Source: Corynebacterium sp. MSK008 (GTDB lineage: Bacteria; Actinomycetota; Actinomycetes; Mycobacteriales; Mycobacteriaceae). Taken from it: a DNA stretch of 64,000 nt. The notes beneath the pieces were generated by a model. That model saw nothing but the letters and a program-made list of their open reading frames with translations. It was not told where the DNA came from and did not search any database. The DNA is taken from assembly GCF_030232585.1 (NCBI RefSeq), contig NZ_JASPJX010000012.1:1-64000 (forward strand). The letters are read 5' to 3'. Below, piece by piece: positions 7,452 through 16,286 of the stretch; position 1 is the first letter of the stretch; every line of letters starts with the position of its first letter. A program made the position numbers and the translations under genes.

Positions 7452-8684
7452 ATGACTGTTGCACCCTCCGCCCAAGAACCCACCAAGGAACCGCCCGCGG
7501 CCGAGCTGCGCGGCACCTTGCGCGACTGCACCCCGCAGGGCAAGGGCCTGGGCAAGCTCGGCGAGGGCGACATCGTGTTCGTGGACGCGCCCGACTTGCA
7601 GCGCCGCCTGGCTGAGCAGATCATCGCTCGCCGCCCGGCGGCAGTGGTTAATCTCGCGCCGTACTCCACTGGCACGCTGCCCACGTTCGGCCCACATCTG
7701 CTTCTCGACGCAGGCGTACCCCTGTTCGAGGCAGCCGGCACGGAGTTGCGCGGCAAGATCCGCGACGGCAAGAAGACCGTGGTCTCGCCGGGCGGACAGA
7801 TCACCGTGGGGCGCAAGGTTGCAGGTCAGGCGCAGCCGGTGACCCGCACAAAGGTGGACGCCACGTTCGCCCAGGCTCAGCGCGGCCTGGTGGAGAACAT
7901 GGAGGCCTACTTCGGCAACACCATCGAGTTCATTCACTCGGAGGCGGCGCTGCTTATCGACGGCGTCGGCGCCCCGGAGCTCGGCGACATCATGGCCGAG
8001 CGCAAGGTGCTGGTGGTCTCGCCGGCGCCCGACACCCGCCAGCGCATGGAAGAGTTGAAGAACTTCATGCAGGAGTACACGCCGGTGGTCATCGGTGTCG
8101 GCTCCGCCGCAGACACACTGGCGTCCATGGGCTACGCCCCGGACATCATCGTGGGCGACCCGAAGGACGTGGCATCGGAGAACCTGCGCTCGGACGCGAA
8201 GGTGATTCTGCCTGCGGAGCCGGACGGCTACGCGCCCGGACTCGAGCGCATTCAGGACCTCGGCGTGGGCGCGATGACCTTCCCTGCCGCCACGGATTCA
8301 CCGACTGACCTGGCCATTTTGCTGGCCACGTTCCACGACGCCGAGATGATTGTCACCGTGGGCCAGCCGGTGGAGCTGGACCGTATCTTCGCCGATTCCG
8401 CCACCACCGCGGGCACCCCGGCCACGGAACCGGCGGCACTGCTCGCCCGGCTCAAAGCGGGCCGCAAAATTGTGGATTCTTCCGTGATCACCAACCTGTA
8501 CGCCGTCGAATCCGGCGCGGGGGTGGCCTGGGCGTGGGCGATCCTCGGCGTGCTCGTTGCCGCTGCGGCGGCGATCCTGATCGCCGGGCTGGGCGGTGAC
8601 GGCAACTTCGCCGACAACCTCGTAGACACCTGGAACACCATCGCGCTGACGGTGCGCGGCTGGTTCGATGGCTGGACTAACTAG
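7452..8684 (+). CDS. steA: Putative cytokinetic ring protein SteA
   Basis: This 410-residue protein has a soluble part resembling a thiamine pyrophosphokinase-like fold (APDIIVGDPKDV) and one C-terminal membrane helix (about residues 365-388, WAWAILGVLVAAAAAIL) followed by a short tail. The syntenic pair in C. glutamicum, SteA/SteB, localises to the division site and takes part in RipC-FtsEX cell separation. The ATG at 7452 was chosen because a CACAAT -10-like box lies 8 nt upstream, fitting leaderless translation; an ATG at 7443 is the alternative. The next gene follows 14 nt later. Confidence 0.88.
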   Translation: MTVAPSAQEPTKEPPAAELRGTLRDCTPQGKGLGKLGEGDIVFVDAPDLQRRLAEQIIARRPAAVVNLAPYSTGTLPTFGPHLLLDAGVPLFEAAGTELRGKIRDGKKTVVSPGGQITVGRKVAGQAQPVTRTKVDATFAQAQRGLVENMEAYFGNTIEFIHSEAALLIDGVGAPELGDIMAERKVLVVSPAPDTRQRMEELKNFMQEYTPVVIGVGSAADTLASMGYAPDIIVGDPKDVASENLRSDAKVILPAEPDGYAPGLERIQDLGVGAMTFPAATDSPTDLAILLATFHDAEMIVTVGQPVELDRIFADSATTAGTPATEPAALLARLKAGRKIVDSSVITNLYAVESGAGVAWAWAILGVLVAAAAAILIAGLGGDGNFADNLVDTWNTIALTVRGWFDGWTN

Positions 8685-8698
8685 GAGGGCAGTGTCTG

Positions 8699-9547
8699 AT
8701 GGCGAAGACTCAAGGCAGGGTGGGCCTGATTGCAGCTGGTCTGGGCTGGGGCGCAGCGCTCGGCATCGCGTTAGGTGCGCTTGTGCTGGCACCGGCGATG
8801 CCGGGCAAGGTGGACCTCGGTTTCTCCCAATACAAAGCTGATGCCCCCGCGAAGCCAGCCGTGGACGACACGGAGTTTGAGGCTGCGGAGGCGCGCGCGG
8901 AGGAGGCGAACGACTTGCTGGCGCAGGAGTCCGGCTCCATCGTCTCCGGCGCGTTGAAGGACGTTCCGGTGACCATCGTGCGCACGGCCGCGGCGGATTC
9001 GGAGGACGTGGAGTCCGTGCGCTGGCTGCTCAACGCCGCCGGAGCATCCGACTCTGGCGAGTTGACGTTGACGGAGCGTTTCACCGACCAGGCGGGCGCG
9101 GACGAGCTGTCCAGCATCGTCGCCAACACGCTGCCTTCGGGCGCGCAACTGTCCGTGGAGGAACGTTCCCCGGGCCTGCACGCGGGTCAATCGCTTGCGG
9201 CCGTGCTTTTCGACGACGGCGCGTCGGGCGAATCCAAGACTCTGCCGGACGACCGAACCCTGGTGTTGGAGACGCTGCAGCAGGCCGGGTTTATCGAGTT
9301 CAGCGGTTCCATCGTGCCGGCCGGCGCGGTGGTCATCGTGGACGGGCCGGCACGCGGAAGCGACTTCGGCGCCAAGGTCATCGGCGATTTCGCCAAGGCC
9401 CTCGGGGCGGAAGGCAAGACAGCGCTGGCGTCCCAGGACGGTGAGCCCGACCCCATCAGCGGGGTGAAGACTGTCGGCGGTGTGGATTACGAGGCCGGGC
9501 GCATCAAGTCGGTGCTCGCGGTATCCAGTGGTGGCGGCGAGGCCTAA
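8699..9547 (+). CDS. steB: SteB/MctB-family envelope protein
   Basis: This 282-residue protein has one N-terminal membrane anchor (residues 9-33, GLGWGAALGIALGALVLAP), then an extracytoplasmic domain with a coiled-coil stretch rich in Glu/Ala (residues 55-85). The family is annotated as a copper transporter after mycobacterial MctB (Rv1698). In corynebacteria the gene next to steA is SteB, a partner of SteA in cell separation. The second role is favoured by context. A start codon 14 nt after steA implies coupled expression. Confidence 0.83.
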   Translation: MAKTQGRVGLIAAGLGWGAALGIALGALVLAPAMPGKVDLGFSQYKADAPAKPAVDDTEFEAAEARAEEANDLLAQESGSIVSGALKDVPVTIVRTAAADSEDVESVRWLLNAAGASDSGELTLTERFTDQAGADELSSIVANTLPSGAQLSVEERSPGLHAGQSLAAVLFDDGASGESKTLPDDRTLVLETLQQAGFIEFSGSIVPAGAVVIVDGPARGSDFGAKVIGDFAKALGAEGKTALASQDGEPDPISGVKTVGGVDYEAGRIKSVLAVSSGGGEA

Positions 9548-9566
9548 GGCTCGTAGGCTTGGGCCC

Positions 9567-10214
9567 ATGAGCCACGAATTCACTGTCACTGGATCTGAAG
9601 TCGTCCTTGACGCGCCGATCATCGCGGTGCGCCGCGACCAGGTGGTCATGCCGGGAGGCACCGAGGCCGCCCGCGAGATCGTCGAGCATTTCGGCGCCGT
9701 CGCCGTGGTCGCGCTGGACAGTCAGGGACGTGTGGCGCTGGTGGAGCAGTACCGCCACAGCGTGGGCGAGCGCCTGCTCGAGCTCCCCGCCGGGCTGTTA
9801 GACATGCATGCCGAAGACGAGCTGACCTGCGCGAAGCGCGAGCTGCAGGAGGAGGCGGGTCTGGCGGCAGACGAGTGGGGCGTGCTAGTGGATCTGGTCA
9901 CCTCCCCGGGCTTCGCGGAGGAGACGGTGCGGGTGTTCATCGCCCGCGGCCTGCACGAGGTGGAACGTCCCGAGGCCGAAAACGAAGAGGCCGACATGGG
10001 CTTTGCATGGGTGGACCTGGAGGAGGCCGCGGATAAGGCGCTGCGCGGCGAGGTGGTCAACTCGATTGCGGTCTCCGGCATCCTCGCGGCCGCGCGCCTG
10101 GTGGCACGGGGTGAGGCACCCCGGCCTATCGACGAGCCGTTCCGCCTGCGCCCGACATCCTTGGCCAACCGCCGCGCAGAGCAGGGCGTCGTGCCGGACA
10201 TGAAGCGGATCTAG
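9567..10214 (+). CDS. Nudix hydrolase, ADP-ribose pyrophosphatase-like
   Basis: This 215-residue enzyme has a Nudix box at about residues 75-97 (GLLDMHAEDELTCAKRELQE, then EAGL) with one extra residue between the Gly and the first Glu compared with strict GX5EX7REUXEEXGU. Mycobacterial Rv1700 in the same position hydrolyses ADP-ribose. The ATG at 9567 was chosen because TAGGCT (9554-9559) lies 7 nt upstream, as expected for a leaderless mRNA, and because longer versions would run into steB. In related genomes pyrG separates steB and this gene; here only 19 nt do. Confidence 0.9.
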   Translation: MSHEFTVTGSEVVLDAPIIAVRRDQVVMPGGTEAAREIVEHFGAVAVVALDSQGRVALVEQYRHSVGERLLELPAGLLDMHAEDELTCAKRELQEEAGLAADEWGVLVDLVTSPGFAEETVRVFIARGLHEVERPEAENEEADMGFAWVDLEEAADKALRGEVVNSIAVSGILAAARLVARGEAPRPIDEPFRLRPTSLANRRAEQGVVPDMKRI

Positions 10215-10217
10215 CAG

Positions 10218-11138
10218 GTGGACGCGAAGGCACTGGCGCAGCGCTGGCTGACCCACCTTGCCGTTGAGAGGGGAGTCTCACCCCACACGCTGAGCAACTA
10301 CACCCGCGACGTCAACCGCTACACTGCGTGGCTTGCGGCGGCGGGCAAAACCGATCTGAGCCAGGTCACCGCCACCGACATCGAGGCATACGTGGCGGAC
10401 CTGCGCCGCGGCGTGGACGGGGCGAAGCCCCTGGCCGCGTCCTCGGCCGGCCGGGCGCTCACCGTCGCGCGCGGCCTGCACAAGTTCGGGGTGGAAGAGG
10501 GCGAACTGCCGGCGGATGCGGCCGCAGAGGTCTCGCCGCCGCAGACCGGAGAGCGCCTTCCGGACACCCTGAGCATCGAGGAGGTGGCCAAGCTTCTCGA
10601 CGCCTGCCCGACCGAAACCCCCTCCGGCCTGCGCGACAAAGCGCTGCTGGAGACGCTCTACGCCACCGGCGCCCGCGTCTCCGAGGTGCTTGGCTTAAGC
10701 GTCGACGACGCAAACGCCGCCCTGGACGGCGAGTACGGCGGAGTGCTGGCGGTGACCGGCAAGGGCAACAAGCAGCGCCTGGTGCCGCTGGGGTCCAAGG
10801 CGCAGGAGGCGCTGGAGGCGTACTTGGTGCGCGGCCGCCCGGCGTTTGCCAACGGGACGTCGCACGCGCTGCTGCTGAACAAGCGCGGCGGGGCGTTGTC
10901 CCGCCAAAGCGCGTGGAACGCGATCAAGGCAGCGGCGGCCCGGGCGGGGATTGACAAGGACATCTCGCCGCACACACTGCGGCACTCGTTTGCCACGCAC
11001 CTGCTGGAAGGCGGGGCGGACGTGCGAAGCGTCCAGGAACTCCTCGGTCATGCCTCAGTGACCACCACGCAGATTTACACCCACATCACAGCCGATAACC
11101 TGCGCGAAGTTTGGCGCAGTACGCACCCGCGTGCGTAA
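10218..11138 (+). CDS. xerD: Tyrosine recombinase XerD
   Basis: This 306-residue site-specific recombinase resolves chromosome dimers at dif together with XerC. The N-terminal SAM-like core-binding domain spans residues 1-95. The catalytic residues are Arg153 (ATGARVSE), Lys182 (GKGNKQR), His252 and Arg255 (HTLRHSF), His278 (LLGHAS) and Tyr287 (QIYTH), all intact. It starts with GTG 4 nt after the Nudix stop. Length and motifs match housekeeping XerD rather than a phage integrase. Confidence 0.94.
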   Translation: MDAKALAQRWLTHLAVERGVSPHTLSNYTRDVNRYTAWLAAAGKTDLSQVTATDIEAYVADLRRGVDGAKPLAASSAGRALTVARGLHKFGVEEGELPADAAAEVSPPQTGERLPDTLSIEEVAKLLDACPTETPSGLRDKALLETLYATGARVSEVLGLSVDDANAALDGEYGGVLAVTGKGNKQRLVPLGSKAQEALEAYLVRGRPAFANGTSHALLLNKRGGALSRQSAWNAIKAAAARAGIDKDISPHTLRHSFATHLLEGGADVRSVQELLGHASVTTTQIYTHITADNLREVWRSTHPRA

Positions 11139-11183
11139 ACTCGGCTGCTTGATTGACGTACGCAATTAACGGGAGAACTAACC

Positions 11184-12278
11184 ATGCGACCCGCATCCTC
11201 TACACCGCACAGCACGCGCCGCGCTGCGCTGCTCGCCGTGCCCGCCGCGCTATTACTCGCGGCACCGATCGCTCCGGTGGCGAACGCGCAGCTTCCGGGC
11301 GGGATGAGCCCGGAGGAGGTGCAGTCCATGATCCCCGGCGAGATTTCCGTGCCGGCAGGCGAGAGCACGACTGTGGACGTGGGCGTTCCTGTGGACGTGA
11401 ACTATTCCTCTGGCGGGTGGACGGTGACCTCGTCCGGCACGTCCGTGACCGTGAGCGCGCCGAACCAGCCGGGGGCTACGGCGGCGGTGCCGGCTAGCGC
11501 TGGCGGCTACTCGGCGACGGTGAACCTGGTTGCCGTCGGTGACGGATCCGCAGATGTCGGCGGGGATACTGGTGCTGGATCCGGAGAGTCCGGCGGGGGA
11601 GCAGGCGGCGCCGCTGCCGGGGGAGGAGCTTCCGATAACGACGCCGACGGCGGCGCCAATGACAGTCAAGGTGGTCAAGCCGGCGAGTCTGGCGGTGCGG
11701 GCAACGCTGGCAGTGCTGGTGGCGGAAGCGCCCCGGCAGTGTCGCACCCGTCGCGGTCCAAGGCGGAGCCCGCTGACGATGCTGCCGCGACCAAGCTGTA
11801 CTTCGATGGCGAAATTCGAGACAACACGATCGTGGTGAAGGTACCGCTGAGCCGTGTCAAGGACCTGATGAAGTACGCCAGCTACGACACGGAGGGTGCC
11901 ACGCTGCGCTACCTGGACGTCAATGGCCAGATCATTGAGGGCGTGGAGCGCGACATCGACAAGGCCGGCCGCACGATTACCCTCACGTACCCGGAAGGGC
12001 AAACGCCGGACAACCCGTTCATTATGGAAATGGTGCGCGACGGCAAGGCGGATTTCGTCGCGGTGATCACCTCCACCAACGTCCAGGTGGAGCGGGCCGG
12101 AGACAGCAATGCGGACAACCAGTACGGCGACTACGCGAACCAGGATGGTCAAGGTCGTGGGGTTGACGAGAGTTCGTCGATAAGCGATGTGCTTCCGCTT
12201 GCAATTGCAGGAGCTGCGTTGCTGGCAGCAATCGCGCTGCTGGTTGTGTTCCTGCGCCGGAGGCGCGGGCAGGCGTAA
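11184..12278 (+). CDS. Secreted, membrane-anchored surface protein of unknown function
   Basis: This 364-residue protein carries a Sec signal peptide (residues 1-36, RRAALLAVPAALLLAAPIAP, likely cut after ANA). Next come a short domain, a Gly/Ser/Ala-rich linker (about 115-190, many GG, GES and GAG steps), a folded domain (about 195-315) and a C-terminal membrane helix followed by RRRRGQA. The layout is that of a stalked protein held in the membrane with the folded part outside. There is no LPXTG motif. I do not recognise the folded domain. It lies between xerD and parA, with no counterpart in the mycobacterial order that I know of. Confidence 0.75.
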   Translation: MRPASSTPHSTRRAALLAVPAALLLAAPIAPVANAQLPGGMSPEEVQSMIPGEISVPAGESTTVDVGVPVDVNYSSGGWTVTSSGTSVTVSAPNQPGATAAVPASAGGYSATVNLVAVGDGSADVGGDTGAGSGESGGGAGGAAAGGGASDNDADGGANDSQGGQAGESGGAGNAGSAGGGSAPAVSHPSRSKAEPADDAAATKLYFDGEIRDNTIVVKVPLSRVKDLMKYASYDTEGATLRYLDVNGQIIEGVERDIDKAGRTITLTYPEGQTPDNPFIMEMVRDGKADFVAVITSTNVQVERAGDSNADNQYGDYANQDGQGRGVDESSSISDVLPLAIAGAALLAAIALLVVFLRRRRGQA

Positions 12279-12289
12279 TGACAACGTTG

Positions 12290-12295
12290 TAAGAT
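12290..12295 (+). promoter_or_regulatory. -10 box for parA-scpAB
   Basis: TAAGAT lies 45 nt before the parA ATG and 12 nt after the previous stop; no clear -35 is seen. A purine-rich Shine-Dalgarno (GAGGGAAGG, 12324-12332) follows. Confidence 0.45.
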
Positions 12296-12339
12296 GGCGG
12301 AAGTCAAGGGTTTGGACGTGATTGAGGGAAGGACCGGCC

Positions 12340-13209
12340 ATGGCGGACGAGGCGCTGTTTGACGCTGCGGACCAGAAGACGTTTCTGACCGGGCGGCCGT
12401 GGCGCGAGTTCGCCCAGCCGAAGGAGCTGGACAAGCACGGGCCCGCCACGGTGATCTCCATGGTCAACCAGAAAGGCGGGGTGGGTAAGACCACCTCCAC
12501 GATCAACCTCGGTGCGTGCCTGGCGGAGCAAGGCCGCAAGGTGCTGCTGGTGGACTTGGACCCGCAGGGTGCGCTTTCCGCAGGTCTGGGCGTGTCCTAC
12601 GAGGAAGACCAGGTCACCGTCTACGACTTGCTGTTCGACAACACCGCAAGCATCCACGCCGCGATCAACACGACCAACGTCTCCGGGCTGGACGTGGTTC
12701 CCGCCAACATCGACCTGTCGGCGGCAGAAATCCAGCTTGTCAACGAGGTTGGTCGCGAGCACACCCTGGCCCGCGCGCTGCGCCCGGTGCGCAACGAATA
12801 CGACTTCATCATCCTCGATTGTGGGCCTTCCCTCGGATTGCTCACTGTTAACGCGCTGGCCTGCTCGCACGGCGTGATCATCCCAATGGAGTGCGAGTAC
12901 TTCTCTCTGCGCGGACTGGCGCTGCTCACGGACACGGTGGAGAAGGTGCGCGACCGCATCAACTTCGATCTGGACATCGTGGGCATCCTGGTGACCATGT
13001 TCGACCGCCGCACCACCCACGCCCGCGAGGTGATGGACCGGGTGGTAGAGGTCTTCGGAGAGCGCGTCTTCGACACCGTGATCACCCGCACCGTGCGCTT
13101 CCCCGAGACGTCTGTGGCCGGCGAGCCGATCATCACCTGGGCGCCGAACTCCCAGGGCGCGGATCAATACCGCAATTTGGCGCTCGAGGTGCTGGAGCGC
13201 ACCAGCTAG
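12340..13209 (+). CDS. parA: ParA-family ATPase linked to scpAB
   Basis: This 289-residue protein has a deviant Walker A motif KGGVGKTT at residues 45-52, Walker A' (LLVDLDPQGALS) and Walker B (FIILDCGPS). It is a paralog of the origin-partitioning ParA that in Corynebacteriales sits next to scpA and scpB, so a role in chromosome organisation is inferred. An N-terminal extension of about 35 residues precedes the nucleotide fold. The ATG at 12340 is preferred over an upstream TTG because GAGGGAAGG lies 7 nt before it. The stop overlaps the scpA GTG by 1 nt. Confidence 0.92.
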   Translation: MADEALFDAADQKTFLTGRPWREFAQPKELDKHGPATVISMVNQKGGVGKTTSTINLGACLAEQGRKVLLVDLDPQGALSAGLGVSYEEDQVTVYDLLFDNTASIHAAINTTNVSGLDVVPANIDLSAAEIQLVNEVGREHTLARALRPVRNEYDFIILDCGPSLGLLTVNALACSHGVIIPMECEYFSLRGLALLTDTVEKVRDRINFDLDIVGILVTMFDRRTTHAREVMDRVVEVFGERVFDTVITRTVRFPETSVAGEPIITWAPNSQGADQYRNLALEVLERTS

Positions 13210-14030
13210 TGGCGGCGGCAGCGCCCGAGCAGTACCCCCAGCCGGAGATCACAGGGTTCACCCTGGCTCTGCAGAACTTTGAGGGGCCGTTCGACCTGCT
13301 GCTCACGCTGATCCAGTCGAAGAAGCTGGACGTGACTGAGGTGGCGCTCGCAGAGGTGACCGACGAGTTCATCGCGTATACCCGTGCGCTCGGGGAGACA
13401 GAGGCGTTGGACGAGGTCACTGAGTTCCTCGTCGTCGCGGCCACCCTGCTCGACCTGAAGACCGCGCGGCTGCTGCCGGGCAATGACGGCGAGAACATCG
13501 AGGACCTGGAGCTGCTGGAAGCCCGCGATCTGCTGTTCGCCCGCCTGCTGCAGTACCGCGCCTACCAGCGCGTGGCCGACCAGTTCGCCGAGTGGCAAAA
13601 GCACGCGCTGCGGCGCTACCCGCGGGCGGTGTCCATGGAGCCGCGGTTTGTGGACCTGCTGCCCCCGGTGGATCTGGGGCACACCCCGGCCAGTTTCGCC
13701 GAACTGGCGGCTAGCGTTTTCCGCCCCCGCCCGCCGGAGGAGGTGCGCACCGACCACCTGCATGCGCAGGCGGTATCCGTGCCGGAGCAGGCAGGCAAGA
13801 TTCTGAACACGCTGAAGCTCGCCGGCACCGGTTCGTGGCTGACGTTCGCTGCGCTCACTCGCGACTGCACCAGATCCATGGAGGTGGTGGGCCGCTTCCT
13901 GGCCCTGCTGGAGTTGTACAAGGCCAAGGCCGTGGAAACGGAGCAACCGGAGGCGCTCGGACGACTAGACGTGTCCTGGACAGGGCTCGAAGTGGACCCG
14001 GCGGTGGTCGCCGCCTCGAACTGGACGTAA
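13209..14030 (+). CDS. scpA: Segregation and condensation protein A (kleisin)
   Basis: This 273-residue kleisin bridges SMC heads and binds ScpB. The N-terminal SMC-neck-binding part contains FEGPFDLLLTLIQSKKLDV, the family hallmark. The C-terminal winged helix (about residues 195-260) contains FAALTRDCTRSMEVVGRFLALLEL with two residues more than strict conservation. The GTG start at 13209 overlaps the parA stop in the sequence TAGTG, so translation is coupled. Confidence 0.94.
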   Translation: MAAAAPEQYPQPEITGFTLALQNFEGPFDLLLTLIQSKKLDVTEVALAEVTDEFIAYTRALGETEALDEVTEFLVVAATLLDLKTARLLPGNDGENIEDLELLEARDLLFARLLQYRAYQRVADQFAEWQKHALRRYPRAVSMEPRFVDLLPPVDLGHTPASFAELAASVFRPRPPEEVRTDHLHAQAVSVPEQAGKILNTLKLAGTGSWLTFAALTRDCTRSMEVVGRFLALLELYKAKAVETEQPEALGRLDVSWTGLEVDPAVVAASNWT

Positions 14031-14070
14031 GCGCCGGGCGGGCACACGGCACCCGATACACTGCCGAAGC

Positions 14071-14643
14071 ATGGATAGCTTGCCCATGGTCTCCCAGCTG
14101 CGCTCGCGCATCGAGTCGGTGCTGCTGGTTATCGACGCGCCCGTCGCAGTCGAGGAGCTGGCAAGCGCGCTCGGTGCCACCAGCGAAGAAGTATCCGACC
14201 AGCTGCGCGAGTTTGCCCGTGAGCTGGACGAGCGCGGCTCCGGCATCGACCTGCGTGAAACGGCGGAGGGCTGGCGCTTCTACACGCGCACCGAAAACGC
14301 CGACGCGGTGGAGGCGTTCCTTCTGGACGGCACGCAGAAAAAGTTGTCGCGCGCGGCGATGGAAACTCTCGCGGTGGTGGCCTACCGCCAGCCGGTCACC
14401 CGTGCGCAGGTCGCCGGCGTGCGCGGTGTGAACGTGGACGGCGTGATGCGCACGCTCGCGCTGCGTGGTCTCATCGCGGAGGTGGATCCAGGCGAGGCCG
14501 GGGAGGACGTGCCGGATCACGGCGCGCACCGCTACGTCACCACCGAGCTGTTTTTGGAGCTGCTCGGCATCGATTCTCTCGAACGCCTGCCGGAGCTTGC
14601 GCCGCTGCTTCCGGACATCGATTCCATCGAGGATGCCTGGTAG
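14071..14643 (+). CDS. scpB: Segregation and condensation protein B
   Basis: This 190-residue protein consists of two winged-helix domains and dimerises on ScpA in the condensin complex. Recognisable blocks are IESVLLVIDAPVAVEELA near the start and LAVVAYRQPVTRAQVAGVRG in the second wing. TACACT at 14057-14062 is 8 nt before the ATG, so the message may also start leaderless here in addition to read-through from scpA, 40 nt upstream. Confidence 0.94.
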   Translation: MDSLPMVSQLRSRIESVLLVIDAPVAVEELASALGATSEEVSDQLREFARELDERGSGIDLRETAEGWRFYTRTENADAVEAFLLDGTQKKLSRAAMETLAVVAYRQPVTRAQVAGVRGVNVDGVMRTLALRGLIAEVDPGEAGEDVPDHGAHRYVTTELFLELLGIDSLERLPELAPLLPDIDSIEDAW

Positions 14644-14654
14644 AATCCCGGGGC

Positions 14655-15584
14655 ATGACACCACCCGCTCGCCGAGATGGCACACCGGATAAGCGTGGGA
14701 AGGACGATACGTTCTACATCTCCTACGCCAAGCCGGCTAAGAAACAGAATGTCCGCCTGAACAAGAGGCGCCAAAACGCCGCGAAGAACCAACCGAACCC
14801 GCTGGACGATAACTGGTGGGACGACGACCCGGCCGCAGCGAAGGCGGCATCCGAAGGGGTTCGCCTGCAGAAGGTGCTCGCGCAAGCGGGCGTAGCTTCC
14901 CGTCGTCACGCAGAGGCGATGATCGAGCAAGGCCGAGTCGAGGTCAACGGCGAGATCGTGATGCGCCAGGGCATGCGTGTGAACCCGAACGTGGACATCA
15001 TCCGCGTCGACGGCGCACGCATCAACGTCAACGAGGAGCACGAGTACTTCGTCTTCAACAAGCCGCGCGGCGTGCACTCGACCATGAAGGACGAGATGGA
15101 CCGCATCTCCGTGGGCTCCTACCTCGCGGAGCGCACGGCGTCCGGCCAGCGCCTGTTCCACGTCGGCCGCCTAGATGCAGACACCGAGGGGCTGCTGTTG
15201 CTCACCAACGACGGCGAGATGGCCAACCGCCTGACGCACCCGAAGTACGAAGTGTCCAAGACCTACCTGGCCACGGTGCTCGGTGAGGCCAACAATGCTG
15301 TGGTCAAGCAGCTCAAAGAGGGCATCGAGCTTGACGACGGCCCGGCGACGGTCGATTACGCGCAGGTAGTGGACGTGCACAACGGCCAGTCCATCATCCG
15401 CGTGGAGCTGCACGAGGGCCGCAAGCACATCGTGCGCCGCATGCTAAAGCAGGCCGGGTACCCGGTGCAACGCCTGGTGCGCACGAAGTTCCACACGGTC
15501 CAGCTCGGCGACATGAAGCCGGGTTCCATGCGCGCGCTGAACTCCTCCGAGCTGGCATCGCTGTACAAGGCGGTGGGGATGTAA
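14655..15584 (+). CDS. rluB: 23S rRNA pseudouridine synthase RluB-like
   Basis: This 309-residue protein has a basic N-terminal tail (1-70), an S4 domain (about 72-130, LQKVLAQAGVASRRHAEAMI) and an RsuA-type catalytic domain with the signature GRLDADTEGLLLLTNDG, where Asp174 is the catalytic residue. It forms a pseudouridine in 23S rRNA helix 89. TAGAAT, overlapping the scpB stop codon, lies 8 nt upstream of the ATG and suggests an internal leaderless promoter. cmk starts at the next base after its stop. Confidence 0.92.
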   Translation: MTPPARRDGTPDKRGKDDTFYISYAKPAKKQNVRLNKRRQNAAKNQPNPLDDNWWDDDPAAAKAASEGVRLQKVLAQAGVASRRHAEAMIEQGRVEVNGEIVMRQGMRVNPNVDIIRVDGARINVNEEHEYFVFNKPRGVHSTMKDEMDRISVGSYLAERTASGQRLFHVGRLDADTEGLLLLTNDGEMANRLTHPKYEVSKTYLATVLGEANNAVVKQLKEGIELDDGPATVDYAQVVDVHNGQSIIRVELHEGRKHIVRRMLKQAGYPVQRLVRTKFHTVQLGDMKPGSMRALNSSELASLYKAVGM

Positions 15585-16286
15585 ATGGCTGACACACTTT
15601 CCAACATGGAAAACGGCGGGCTCATTGTGGCTGTGGACGGGCCTTCGGGCACCGGGAAATCCACCATGTGCCGCGCGTTGGCGAAGCGTCTGGACGCGAA
15701 GTACGTGGACACTGGGGCGATGTACCGCGTTGCCACCTTGGCTGTGCTGCGCGCGGGAGTTGACCCGGTCGACACCGCGAAGGTGATCGAGGCGACTGCG
15801 GACCTGCCGCTGGAGGTCTCCGATGACCCGGATTCCACCGAGGTGCTCTTTGCCGGCGAGGACGTCAAGGCAGAGATCCGCGGCTCCGAGGTGACCAAGC
15901 ACGTCTCGGCCGTCTCCGCCGTCCCCGAGGTGCGCGTGAACTTGGTGAAGCTGCAGCGCAAGCTCGCCCGCGAGGCCGGACGCGCGATCGTGGAAGGCCG
16001 CGACATCGGCACGGTCGTGCTTCCGGACGCGCCTGCGAAGGTGTTTATGACGGCAAGCGCCGAGGTGCGCGCGAAGCGCCGTTACGACCAGGACGTCGCG
16101 GCGGGGCGCGAGGCTGACTACGACGCAGTGCTTGCGGACGTGCAGCGCCGCGACGACGCAGATTCCTCCCGCGCGACCAGCCCGCTCAAGCCTGCGGATG
16201 ACGCGGTGCTGGTGGACACCTCCGAGATGACGCCGGACGAGGTCCTAGCGGCACTGACTGAGGTCGTGGAAAGGAGCGCGCGATGA
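15585..16286 (+). CDS. cmk: Cytidylate kinase
   Basis: This 233-residue kinase phosphorylates CMP and dCMP. P-loop GPSGTGKST lies at residues 19-27, followed by YVDTGAMYR and the RDIGTVVLPDA block. Length is normal. Its TGA overlaps the der ATG in ATGA. The arrangement rluB-cmk-der is conserved from mycobacteria to corynebacteria, tying nucleotide supply to ribosome assembly genes. Confidence 0.95.
   Translation: MADTLSNMENGGLIVAVDGPSGTGKSTMCRALAKRLDAKYVDTGAMYRVATLAVLRAGVDPVDTAKVIEATADLPLEVSDDPDSTEVLFAGEDVKAEIRGSEVTKHVSAVSAVPEVRVNLVKLQRKLAREAGRAIVEGRDIGTVVLPDAPAKVFMTASAEVRAKRRYDQDVAAGREADYDAVLADVQRRDDADSSRATSPLKPADDAVLVDTSEMTPDEVLAALTEVVERSAR

Noticed and set aside
5563..7464. A 633-codon open frame opposite recN
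   Set aside because: It is a shadow frame rich in His, Arg and Gln; recN motifs on the other strand are unambiguous.
8699..9547. Copper transporter as the primary function
   Set aside because: The label comes from mycobacterial MctB. The protein has a single membrane helix, and the steA neighbour points to the cell-separation role, so copper transport was kept only as an alternative.
10218..11138. Phage integrase and a nearby prophage
   Set aside because: The gene is in the conserved place of xerD and has housekeeping length; no phage genes or att repeats flank it.
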